Below, in pieces: positions 42,598 through 50,471 of a stretch of DNA of 64,000 nucleotides. Under the pieces are notes generated by a model. It searched no databases, was not told the origin of the DNA, and saw only the letters and a list, made by a program, of their open reading frames with translations. Within the stretch, counting starts at the first letter, position 1, and each line of letters opens with the position of its first letter. The DNA is taken from assembly GCF_043195105.1 (NCBI RefSeq), contig NZ_JBAFWO010000002.1. One strand, written 5' to 3'. A program made the translations under genes and the position numbers. This stretch comes from NCEH01 sp002257205 (GTDB lineage Bacteria; Pseudomonadota; Alphaproteobacteria; Rhizobiales; Xanthobacteraceae).

Positions 42598-43708
42598 AGG
42601 CGCGCTCGAAGGTGGAAAAGTCGGCGTTGTCCCATGCCTTGCGGAACGAGAAGCGATCCATCTGCCGAACGTCGATGCTTGGAATGCCGAGCGTCTGCAC
42701 GAATTCCCGTGTGCGCGTATCGTAGGTTACGTAGAGCGCGGGGACGGAGTTTGCCAGTGCCAGCAGGTTGCCGTGCAGGCGGAACCCTGTGACCGCATCC
42801 ATCTGCCGGAGGCCGGTTTCGAAATCCTCCACCGCCTCGAACACCGCCAGGGACGATTTGTAGAGGTCGATCAGCGGGTCGGCGGGGCCATGGAACCAGT
42901 CCTCCGCGATCAGCGTATCGATGGCGCCGGCCAGGGCGAGGGGCGAATTCTCAAGTGCGCCACGCTGCGCATAAAAGATCTGCTTCTCCTCCAATTCCCC
43001 CGCGCAGAAGATGCGGGTGCGATATTGCTCGGCGAGGGTGCGCAGCATGTAGCGCTGGATCGTCGTGCTGCCGTGGGTCTTGCGGCGCAGGGTGAAGCCG
43101 AGATCGGCAATCTCGCCGCTCGAAACGCGACCGACGGCGATGGTCGGCTTGCGGTGGCGGAAAGCCGTGGGACAGCCGATGATCCGCACTTTGCCGATGC
43201 CGATCGACTTCAGCGCCTTCTGCGAGAGCGTGCCGCGGATGGCGATGGAGCGTGAGCGGTCCGCCACCAGTTGCAGGAAGCGCTTGGTGGATTCATTCAC
43301 ATAGTCTTCCGAATTGTCCGGGGTCTGGACACCGATACCGAAGGCCATCACCGGAACCTTGGTGCGCTCCAGCAAGGCGGTGATGGCATCCCATTTGCCA
43401 TTGGTGTTGATGTAGTTTGAGCCGCGCAGAAAAATGAAGTCGAGCTCGTTCAGCTTCTCAATATAGGCCTCGCTCGGTACCGTCGTCTCGCTGGCATAGA
43501 TGGGCTGGACTTCAACGTAATCCAGAATCCGCAGCGAGGATTCGAAGACAAAGCAATCGCCTATATTGGTGAACAGGGTCGTCGCCTTCTGCGGATTGCC
43601 ATGCGTGTGGGTGCGCACGCGGTCGTGCTCGACCACCCGGCCGGCAGGCATCAGGACGCCGATGCGCGGGCGACGGGGCGTGGCGCCGTTGGCGAGAGGT
43701 GCATTCAT
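42500..43708 (-). CDS. Polysaccharide pyruvyl transferase family protein, copy 1
   Basis: This 402-residue protein belongs to the WcaK/CsaB pyruvyl transferase family. It has NIGDCFVFESSL near the N-terminus, FLRGSNY, GIGVQTP, VRIIGCPTAF, and the conserved GFRLHGNLLALANSVPALYVTYDTRT block. It transfers pyruvate ketals from PEP onto sugars of surface polymers. The ATG at 43708 gives a length identical to its paralogue at 59414 (402 residues). It follows the GT4 gene by 188 bp and overlaps the secreted protein gene downstream. Confidence 0.85.
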   Translation of the reverse strand: MNAPLANGATPRRPRIGVLMPAGRVVEHDRVRTHTHGNPQKATTLFTNIGDCFVFESSLRILDYVEVQPIYASETTVPSEAYIEKLNELDFIFLRGSNYINTNGKWDAITALLERTKVPVMAFGIGVQTPDNSEDYVNESTKRFLQLVADRSRSIAIRGTLSQKALKSIGIGKVRIIGCPTAFRHRKPTIAVGRVSSGEIADLGFTLRRKTHGSTTIQRYMLRTLAEQYRTRIFCAGELEEKQIFYAQRGALENSPLALAGAIDTLIAEDWFHGPADPLIDLYKSSLAVFEAVEDFETGLRQMDAVTGFRLHGNLLALANSVPALYVTYDTRTREFVQTLGIPSIDVRQMDRFSFRKAWDNADFSTFERAYAARFQDLKAFLEENNMAHRLEAEAPALVAAE

Positions 43709-43896
43709 TCTCGGGTTCCTCTGTACAGGAGGCTTGGAGGGGCGGGCCCGCCCGGGGGCGGTCCGACCCGCGCGGCGCGGCGGACCTGAGGGCCTGAATA
43801 AAGTGCCTTGATGCATGATGTTCGCATTAGGTACATTGCGCAACAGTTAAAATATACTTCAATTTTACTTCTAATATTTAATCGGATGGACCTTCG

Positions 43897-45138
43897 TCAG
43901 GCGAAGCGGCGCGCCGGTGCCGGTCGTCTTTGCAGCAGGCTCGTGATCAGTGCGGTCTGGCGAGCCAGGCAGCGCTCGAGGTCGTAGCGTTCCAGCACAG
44001 TGCGGCGCGCCTGCGCCCGCAGGGGAGCATATCGCGCCGCCTCGTCCAGCGCTTCGCCGATGCGGGCTGCAAGCGCCTCCTCATCGAAAAAGGGTACGAG
44101 AAGTCCGTTGATGCGGTCCGCAATCACCTCCTCCACTGGGGCAGTGGCTGAGCCGATCACCAGCGCGCCGCAAGCCATAGCTTCCAGCACCGACCAGGAC
44201 AGCACGAACGGGTAGGTGAGATAGACATGGGCCGCCGAAATCTGGAACAGCCGTCGCAACGTGGCGTGCGGGACGCTGCCGAGAAAAACGACGCGAGCGG
44301 GATCGAGCCCGCTTTGCTCCATCGCGGTCTCGCGCCAGTTTCGCCCATCCGCAGGCGGGCGGCCATAGCTGACACCATCACCTCCCGCCACGACGAACAG
44401 CGCATCGGGCCGGGCACGGGCGACGCGTGCGGCGGCGCGGATGAATTGGGGAAAGCCGCGGTAGGGTTCGAGATCCCGCGCGGCATAGGTCACGACTGGG
44501 TCGCCAGGGGCCAGTTCCCGCCCGTCGGGCAAACGCAGCCGGGCCTGCGAATCGGGCCGGAAAACCTGCGTATCGATGCCGTCATGGCATTGCGCGATCC
44601 GGCCCAGGAAGGGCGCGGGATAACGCGCCTTCTGCCAGCGGGTCGGGCTGATGCCTCCATCCATCGCTTCCAACGTCAGCAATTGGGCACTGTTGCGCAG
44701 CCGCAGCCGCTGGCGGTCGTCGTTGGTGACCGGATCATCCGGGTCGAAGCCGGCATCACCTCCAGCCGGGCGGTGGAAATATTCGCAATAGCCCAGCAGG
44801 GGTGTGTGGGGCAGGACGTCCTTCGCGAAGATCAGGCCGCCCCATCCCATGTGGCCGAAGATCAGGTCGGGTGGACCATCGATGCGCGCCAGGGCCGCCA
44901 GTGTTTCGGCCACCCGATAGCCGATCCGCACGTGTTGCTCGGGGGTTGCAAGATGGGGCGTGGCATCCATGCGGCCGTGGGGCGCTGCCTCAGCCCGATG
45001 GCGGACGGTGCGCACACCCGCCAGAGCGCGATCGGAGGTCTCGCAGACCAAGGTTACCTCCCAGCCCTCGCCGGCGAGGTAGGGCGCAAGGTGCAGGAAC
45101 TGGCCGGGACCCCGGCGATGGACAAAGACGATCCGCAT
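43897..45138 (-). CDS. Glycosyltransferase family 4
   Basis: This 413-residue GT-B enzyme starts MRIVFVHRRGPGQFLHLAPYL. It has GHMGWGGLIFAKDVLP in the N-terminal domain and the GT4 C-terminal signature VLSWSVLEAMACGALVIGSATAPVEEVI (region about 315-345). AAGGAG precedes ATG 45138, a strong ribosome site. It lies 77 bp after the MarR gene and is probably co-transcribed with it. Donor and acceptor are unknown. Confidence 0.88.
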   Translation of the reverse strand: MRIVFVHRRGPGQFLHLAPYLAGEGWEVTLVCETSDRALAGVRTVRHRAEAAPHGRMDATPHLATPEQHVRIGYRVAETLAALARIDGPPDLIFGHMGWGGLIFAKDVLPHTPLLGYCEYFHRPAGGDAGFDPDDPVTNDDRQRLRLRNSAQLLTLEAMDGGISPTRWQKARYPAPFLGRIAQCHDGIDTQVFRPDSQARLRLPDGRELAPGDPVVTYAARDLEPYRGFPQFIRAAARVARARPDALFVVAGGDGVSYGRPPADGRNWRETAMEQSGLDPARVVFLGSVPHATLRRLFQISAAHVYLTYPFVLSWSVLEAMACGALVIGSATAPVEEVIADRINGLLVPFFDEEALAARIGEALDEAARYAPLRAQARRTVLERYDLERCLARQTALITSLLQRRPAPARRFA

Positions 45139-45215
45139 GTTGCTCCTTCGTTTGCAGGGAGGGGCAAGGCCGCGCACGGCCACCCGCCCCCGAGCGGGGC
45201 GGGCAGAGGGCAGGT

Positions 45216-45830
45216 TCAGGCGTCGCCGTAACGCATGGCATTGGTCCATGCGAGTTCCATGCGACGCAAGGTGCCGTAGGCGACGCTCATCTGGCGTTCC
45301 TCCTCCGCGTCGCGGGCGACGAGCCGGTGATAGACCTCGTCCAGGCCGCGGATCTGCTCGCACAGATGCCGCCCTTTGACGTCCAGCCTGATTCTGGCCG
45401 AGCGCTTGTCGCGGGCGGAAGCTGTGCGGTGGATGTAGCCCGCATCTACCAATTGCCTAAGGTTGTAGGAAGCATTGGAGCCAATATAGTGCCCGCGCTC
45501 CAGAAGATCGCGAACCGAGAGTTCGTCCTCGCCAATCGTGAACAGCAGCATGACCTGGGGCGGGCTGATGTCGTCGATGCCGAGGCGCAGCAATTCCACG
45601 CGCAGCAGGTCGCAATAGCGCCTGTGGATTCGCTCGATGACACGGACCAGTTCGAGATGGGTGATGCCTTCAGGTGGCAGGGATGACATGTCCGAAAGTC
45701 CGTCGGTGAAATCCACTCCTCGAGAGGCGACGGAAGTGTAGGGGATGCTGCCAGGTACCAGATCGCTCCAGCGCGAGGGGGTCTCATCATCGGATTCCGG
45801 AAGCGCGGTCCGGTCAAGCTTCTGAGTCAT
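45216..45830 (-). CDS. MarR-family transcriptional regulator
   Basis: This 204-residue protein has about 50 residues of unconserved N-terminus, then a winged helix-turn-helix (about 85-155; ISPPQVMLLFTIGEDELSVRDLLERG, SNASYNLRQLVDAGYIHR, DKRSARIRL). The layout is that of alphaproteobacterial MarR regulators such as LdtR. AGGTGAG precedes the ATG. It is divergent from the type I secretion genes, with a 277-bp AT-rich region between, and heads the minus-strand glycan operon. It is therefore the likely local regulator of the whole locus. Confidence 0.87.
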   Translation of the reverse strand: MTQKLDRTALPESDDETPSRWSDLVPGSIPYTSVASRGVDFTDGLSDMSSLPPEGITHLELVRVIERIHRRYCDLLRVELLRLGIDDISPPQVMLLFTIGEDELSVRDLLERGHYIGSNASYNLRQLVDAGYIHRTASARDKRSARIRLDVKGRHLCEQIRGLDEVYHRLVARDAEEERQMSVAYGTLRRMELAWTNAMRYGDA

Positions 45831-45840
45831 GAACTCACCT

Positions 45841-45870
45841 TTCGTTCGACTTTATCTCGAATTTCGAACT
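45841..45870. promoter_or_regulatory. Candidate regulator site upstream of marR and T1SS genes
   Basis: This segment holds TTCGTTCG (45841-45848), TTTATCTCGA (45851-45860) and the 5-1-5 palindrome TCGAA-T-TTCGA (45857-45867), 11-40 bases before the marR start. TTCGTTCG and the ten-base TTTATCTCGA recur in the RTX gene promoter region at 49387-49438, which suggests a shared regulator. Confidence 0.45.
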
Positions 45871-46107
45871 ATTCCTCCTCAGCCATATGTATCAGCGATT
45901 CTGCCGACTTTTTTGTTACGCCTTCTGAGACTATATCGTGCTTCATACTTTGTGGAATGACTTTCAAAATCTCGCCACGAAGAGGCAATACGAGGGAAGT
46001 ATCCTCCTATATAATGAGGCGATGATAGGGAAATCTTCTGCGATTTTAAAGATATTTCGACTTTCTGGTTACTTTTTGAATGAAAGTCGGTAACAAGGTG
46101 CTCTCTG

Positions 46108-47847
46108 ATGCCCGCGAAGCCATTCGATACGCAAGCACTCATCAAGACGGGCCGGCGCACCTTCGTGGCCGGCCTCGTTTATGCGGCGGCGATCAGCGCC
46201 TTCATAACCATGCTGCAGCTCACGGTGCCGCTATTCATGATCCAAGTGCACGATCGCGTCGTGAACTCCCGCAGCTACGACACGTTGATGATGCTCGTGA
46301 TCATCGCCGTCGGCTGCCTCCTCCTATACGGGATTTTGGAGTATATACGTGCCTTAACCTTTCAGGCTATGGCAAGTTCCCTGGTCAGGCGCCTCAACCT
46401 GCCGACGCTGGAGGCAACCCTCGCCGCCTCGGTGGAGAGCGGAACCACGAAGGCCTCGCAGGCGTTACGCGATCTGAGCGATTTGCGGACCTTCATCACC
46501 TCCAGCGCGGCGTTCGCGCCGCTGGAGGGTATGTGGTGCCCGATCTTCCTCGTCGTGCTGTTTGCCTTGCACCCTTATTATGGGCTGTTGGCCATCGTGT
46601 CCGCCGGAATCCTGGTGGCACTCGGCTTGGTTTCCGACCTCTTCACCCGCCAAGTGACCCGGGAGGCCAATCAGGCGCATCTTGAGAACCACGCGCGAAT
46701 CGCCAGCGCGTTGCGCCATTCCGAGGCGATCGAGGCCATGGGGATGCTGCCGGCGCTGGCCCGCCGCTGGCGCACCGCGCAGATCCATGCCGCGGAACTC
46801 TCCAACCTCAGCAACAGGCGCGGGCGTGGCGTTCATGCGGTGACGCGTGTACTGCGCCTGACCATGCAGATCGGGGCCCTTTCGCTCGGCGCCTCGCTGG
46901 TGATCGAGGGCAGCGCCTCGCCGGGCTCGATGATCGGCGCGACCATCATCATGAATCGGCTGCTGGCGCCGTTCGACAGCCTTACCGACCATTGGCGCTC
47001 CTGGATCACTGCCATGTCTGGCTGGCAGCGTATCCGCGAATTGCTCGAGAACCACCGTTCCGCCCGCGACAGCGTGCCCACCCCCCATTGCCAGGGGGAT
47101 CTGGAGGTGGACAATTTGATCTTCATGCCGCAAGGGCAGGACCTGCCGGTGCTCAAGGGCATCGGCTTCAGGGTTGAGCCGGGCCAGATCCTCGGCGTTG
47201 TGGGGCCGTCCGCCGCGGGTAAATCCACATTGGCGCGGCTCATGGTCGGCGCGGCGCGGCCTACCGCCGGCGGGATCTATCTCGACGGGCACAATGTCTA
47301 TCTCTGGGAACGCGGTTCCTTCGGCGACATCGTGGGCTACCTGCCGCAGGCGGTCTCTCTGCTCGATGGCACGATTCGCGATAATATCGCCCGCATGCGC
47401 GAGCCGGACCCGCGCCGCGTCATCGAGGCGGCCCGCCAAGCCGGCGTGCATGAGATGATTGGTCGTCTGCCGCTCGGCTACGACACGCCGGTGGGTGATG
47501 GGCGGTTCACCCTTTCGGGCGGGCAAAAACAGCGTATCGCCCTGGCGCGTGCGCTCTATGGCCGGCCGCGGCTGCTGGTGCTCGACGAGCCGAACGCCAA
47601 TCTGGATGCGGAAGGCGAAGCCGCATTGATGGCGGCCATGCGCGCGGCGCGCGATGACGGTGCCATTGTCATCCTGATCGCCCACCGCCCCGCCATCATG
47701 GAATGTGCCGACAAGCTCCTGGTTTTGCAGGAAGGGCGGATCGCGCAGTTCGGCGAGCGCACCTCGGTGGTTGCGGCCATCACGCCCGCGCGCGGGCAGG
47801 GCGCAGTGCGCAAGGCGGCGCTCGCCAAGGCGGGGGATGCAGCATGA
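46108..47847 (+). CDS. Type I secretion ABC permease/ATPase (PrtD-like)
   Basis: This 579-residue fused transporter has about six N-terminal membrane helices (20-310) and a C-terminal ATPase with Walker A GPSAAGKST (about 366-374), signature LSGGQKQR (about 470) and Walker B LLVLDEPNANLD. The TVPLFMIQVHDRVVNSRSYDTL start is typical of PrtD/AprD/RsaD-type exporters of RTX proteins; there is no C39 peptidase domain. Its stop overlaps the HlyD gene (ATGA). The natural cargo is the RTX protein encoded 1.8 kb downstream. An outer-membrane TolC is not encoded here. Confidence 0.94.
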   Translation: MPAKPFDTQALIKTGRRTFVAGLVYAAAISAFITMLQLTVPLFMIQVHDRVVNSRSYDTLMMLVIIAVGCLLLYGILEYIRALTFQAMASSLVRRLNLPTLEATLAASVESGTTKASQALRDLSDLRTFITSSAAFAPLEGMWCPIFLVVLFALHPYYGLLAIVSAGILVALGLVSDLFTRQVTREANQAHLENHARIASALRHSEAIEAMGMLPALARRWRTAQIHAAELSNLSNRRGRGVHAVTRVLRLTMQIGALSLGASLVIEGSASPGSMIGATIIMNRLLAPFDSLTDHWRSWITAMSGWQRIRELLENHRSARDSVPTPHCQGDLEVDNLIFMPQGQDLPVLKGIGFRVEPGQILGVVGPSAAGKSTLARLMVGAARPTAGGIYLDGHNVYLWERGSFGDIVGYLPQAVSLLDGTIRDNIARMREPDPRRVIEAARQAGVHEMIGRLPLGYDTPVGDGRFTLSGGQKQRIALARALYGRPRLLVLDEPNANLDAEGEAALMAAMRAARDDGAIVILIAHRPAIMECADKLLVLQEGRIAQFGERTSVVAAITPARGQGAVRKAALAKAGDAA

Positions 47848-49349
47848 GCGAGACCGAACCCACCGGCCCGGCCGGGCCCGCCAAGACCGCGAGCAGCGGC
47901 GCGGCGACAATCCGCAAGGTGCCCGTGGGCCGGCAGGCGGGGCAGGTCTCGGCGCGGCTGCGGGCGCAGACCAAGGAGCCGGCCTTGCGGTCCGCGGATG
48001 TACTGCCGCCAGGGGCGGGCGGGCAGACCTGGTATCAAGTTCTGGCATCCGAAGAGCCAAAGGAGGCGGGATCGGGTCTGCGCGGACCGGTGATCGCAGG
48101 ACTTGCCGCCATCTTTCTTGGCTTCGGCGGGTTCTTCGGCTGGGCCATGTCGGCCAATCTGGATGCGGCGGCGGTTGCCAGCGGCACGGTGATCGTCGAT
48201 TCCAAGCGCAAGACAGTGAGCCATTTCGAAGGCGGCACCTTGAAACGCCTCCTGGTGCATGAGGGGGATCTGGTGCGCGTCGGCCAACCCCTGCTGCAGA
48301 TGGACGATACGCGGGCGCGGGCGGATCTGGAACAGGCGCAGGGGCGTCGCATCGGGCTGCTGGCGAAGCTCGCGCGGCTGCGGGCCGAGCAGAGCGGGGC
48401 GCAGGAGGTCACCTTTCCCGAACCGGTGCTGGACCCCGGCAATCCCATCGCCGTCGACGTGCTGAACGCCGAGCGCCGCCTGTTCGCGCGCCGACATGAA
48501 TCCTATGTCGGCAAGATTGAGGTCCAGCGCAAGGAAATCGAGCAGCGGGTGGCGGAGGCGCAGTCCCTGTCGGCCTTGATAGATTCCGTGAAGCGTCAGC
48601 GCGACCTCATCAACGAGCGCATCACGGGCCTTCGGGAGTTGGCGGCAAAGGGTTTCGTCGCCAAGGCGCAATTGCTGGAGCAGGAGGCTCGCATCTCGGA
48701 TTTCGCCGGCCGACTCGGCGATTACACGGCGCAGAAGGCCAAGTCCGAGCAGGCCAAGGCGGGTGCCGAAGTGGCTCTGGCCGGTATCGATTATGATTGG
48801 CAGAGCGACGTGGCGAACCAGCTTCAGGACGCCCAGTTGCAGCTCAACGAGGTGGAGAACCAGATCACCACCTTCAAGGACACGCTGGGCCGCCTCACGG
48901 TTCGTGCGCCACAGGAAGGGGCGGTGGTGAATATCCAGATGCGCACCCCCGGCAGCGCCTTGCCGGCGGGCCAGCCGATCCTCGACATCGTGCCAGAGAA
49001 GGAGCCGATGGTGGTGGAGGCCAAGCTCGGCACGCGTGATATTGTTTCCGTGCACACCGGCTCGAAGGTGCAGGTGCGCCTGACCGCTTACGACCATCGC
49101 ACCCTGGCGCCCTTGGAAGGCAAGCTCACCTATGTGGCGGCGGACCAGACCATCGACCCGGCGACCCAGAACGCCTATTTTGTCGTGCGTGCGGAAATCG
49201 CGCCGGAGGCGCTGAAGCATCACCCGAGCGTCGGCCTCTATCCTGGCATGCCCGCGGAAGTGATGGTGCTGAAGCGCCCGCGCCGGGCGATCGACTATCT
49301 GCTGGAGCCAGTGACCGAGAGCTTCAACCGCGCGTTCCGCGAGAACTGA
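47844..49349 (+). CDS. Type I secretion membrane-fusion protein (HlyD/PrtE-like)
   Basis: This 501-residue periplasmic adaptor has an unusually long cytoplasmic N-terminus (about 80 residues, Ala/Pro/Gly-rich), one membrane helix (82-101), a lipoyl half (VASGTVIVDSKRKTVSHFEGG), coiled-coil hairpin (about 155-320), second lipoyl half (LTVRAPQEGAVVNIQ) and a beta-barrel ending PAEVMVLKRPRRAIDYLLEPV, the usual HlyD-family end. It is translationally coupled to the ATPase gene. The extended N-terminus may help recruit cargo. Confidence 0.93.
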   Translation: MSETEPTGPAGPAKTASSGAATIRKVPVGRQAGQVSARLRAQTKEPALRSADVLPPGAGGQTWYQVLASEEPKEAGSGLRGPVIAGLAAIFLGFGGFFGWAMSANLDAAAVASGTVIVDSKRKTVSHFEGGTLKRLLVHEGDLVRVGQPLLQMDDTRARADLEQAQGRRIGLLAKLARLRAEQSGAQEVTFPEPVLDPGNPIAVDVLNAERRLFARRHESYVGKIEVQRKEIEQRVAEAQSLSALIDSVKRQRDLINERITGLRELAAKGFVAKAQLLEQEARISDFAGRLGDYTAQKAKSEQAKAGAEVALAGIDYDWQSDVANQLQDAQLQLNEVENQITTFKDTLGRLTVRAPQEGAVVNIQMRTPGSALPAGQPILDIVPEKEPMVVEAKLGTRDIVSVHTGSKVQVRLTAYDHRTLAPLEGKLTYVAADQTIDPATQNAYFVVRAEIAPEALKHHPSVGLYPGMPAEVMVLKRPRRAIDYLLEPVTESFNRAFREN

Positions 49350-49386
49350 TACCGCGCGCCGGGCCGTCGCCCGTCCACCTCCCAAA

Positions 49387-49438
49387 TTCGTTCGCAAATG
49401 CGAGAATTTAGTTCGAGAACTGAAGTATTTTATCTCGA
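49387..49438. promoter_or_regulatory. Candidate regulator sites upstream of RTX gene
   Basis: A cluster of TTCGTTCG (49387-49394), TCGCA-AA-TGCGA (49392-49403), AGTTC-GA-GAACT (49410-49421) and TTTATCTCGA (49429-49438). The first and last elements are identical to sequences upstream of marR (45841-45860). Confidence 0.45.
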
Positions 49439-49563
49439 TTCAGATCGTGAAAAACATGCAAAATTACTTTCATCCATTTTCAAATATTTGATCTGACAAT
49501 AAATTACCTTATTTTTATTCTTTCGGATTCTGATTACGCTGCGTATGATGCAGTGCGTCGAAG

Positions 49564-49584
49564 CTGCGATGTTCCATATCGCAG
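49564..49584 (+). promoter_or_regulatory. Hairpin in RTX gene leader
   Basis: CTGCGAT, a seven-base loop and ATCGCAG form a perfect 7-bp stem 62 bases before the RTX start codon. It may affect leader RNA stability or mark a regulator site. Confidence 0.35.
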
Positions 49585-49645
49585 TTGCGCTCTCGGCGGG
49601 TGTCGCAAGAGACTTGCCCGCATGCAACGAACGACGGAGAAACCC

Positions 49646-50305
49646 ATGGCGACCATTGAAGGCAGCGCTTACGACGATGCGCTTCTCGGCAGCCGGTTCC
49701 ACGATGCGATCCTTGCCCACGGCGGCGATGACACCGTATTCGCCGGCGAGGGGCAGGATCTGGTTTTCGGCCAAGGTGGGGGTGACACCCTGTTTGGCGA
49801 AGGCGGCGGCGATACCCTCTTCGGCGGCGCCGGGGAAGATCAGCTCTTCGGCAATGCCGGCAGTGATTTCCTGTTCGGTCAGGCCGGAAGCGATTATCTC
49901 GACGGCGGCGCGGGCGCCGACCATGTCTTCGGCGGTGCTGGCGAGGATGCCCTCCTCGGCGGCGGTGGAGACGATTTCCTCTCCGCTGGCTCGGGGGATG
50001 ATTTCCTCGCCGGCGGCGCGGGCAACGATGTGCTCATCGGCGGCAGCGGAAGCGATACGTTCGTCTTCACCGGCGGCGGTGGCAATGACGTGGTGCTGGA
50101 TTTCAAGGCGGGCAGCGACCTGCTGGAAATCAGCAAAGGCATCAACGGCACCGATATCTCCACCGCCGAGGATGTGGCGGCGCGCGCGACCGAGGTTGGC
50201 GGCCACACGATCATCGATCTCGGCAATGGCGATACGGTCACGCTCCACAATGTGAGCGTGGACGATATCCAGGATCATCCGAGCAATTACTTCCTGGTCC
50301 ACTGA
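49646..50305 (+). CDS. Small RTX calcium-binding protein, predicted T1SS cargo
   Basis: This 219-residue acidic protein is built almost entirely of glycine-rich nonapeptides (GGxGxDxLx), about twelve copies from residues 26 to 136. A C-terminal domain of about 75 residues follows (GGNDVVLDFKAGSDLLEIS onward, ending FLVH) that serves as the uncleaved type I secretion signal. There is no enzymatic domain and no Sec signal. Calcium should fold the repeats into a beta-roll outside the cell. Its gene lies directly after the T1SS pair. The protein is a plain beta-roll, so a structural, adhesive or glycan-binding matrix role is more likely than an enzymatic or toxic one; that is inference. Confidence 0.93.
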   Translation: MATIEGSAYDDALLGSRFHDAILAHGGDDTVFAGEGQDLVFGQGGGDTLFGEGGGDTLFGGAGEDQLFGNAGSDFLFGQAGSDYLDGGAGADHVFGGAGEDALLGGGGDDFLSAGSGDDFLAGGAGNDVLIGGSGSDTFVFTGGGGNDVVLDFKAGSDLLEISKGINGTDISTAEDVAARATEVGGHTIIDLGNGDTVTLHNVSVDDIQDHPSNYFLVH

Positions 50306-50312
50306 TCGCAAC

Positions 50313-50340
50313 CCGAGGATGCCGCGCGTCCTCGGCGATT
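50313..50340 (+). terminator. Hairpin after RTX gene
   Basis: CCGAGGA and TCCTCGG form a 7-bp stem with a nine-base loop, followed by a weak T-containing tail. It starts seven bases after the RTX stop and probably separates it from the glycosyltransferase genes. Confidence 0.5.
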
Positions 50341-50471
50341 GCTTTTCGGTTCAGCCCTGGCCGGACAGGCCCGGGCGACGCCGTCCTGCGCCCGCGATTT
50401 GCGTCGCGGGCGTCAGCGGCACCCTCCGACTGGCCCTGCTTTGCGGGCCATCCAGAAGCAGGTGGCGGCCC

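Larger units (their letters stand above)
49350..49645. other. 296-bp AT-rich leader/promoter region before RTX gene
   Basis: No credible gene. About 49380-49540 is strikingly A/T-rich against the surrounding high-GC genes. It contains TTCGTTCG, the inverted repeats TCGCA-AA-TGCGA (49392-49403) and AGTTC-GA-GAACT (49410-49421), TTTATCTCGA (49429-49438), and a hairpin at 49564-49584. It probably carries a separate regulated promoter for the RTX gene. Confidence 0.55.

Noticed and set aside
45879..46160. 93-residue minus-strand ORF in the AT-rich region before the T1SS gene
   Set aside because: No ribosome site, no conserved motif, and it overlaps the T1SS start; the stretch is better read as regulatory DNA.
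49430..50311. 293-residue minus-strand ORF antisense to the RTX gene
   Set aside because: It is a repetitive mirror of the glycine-rich nonapeptide codons, with no ribosome site or known domain.
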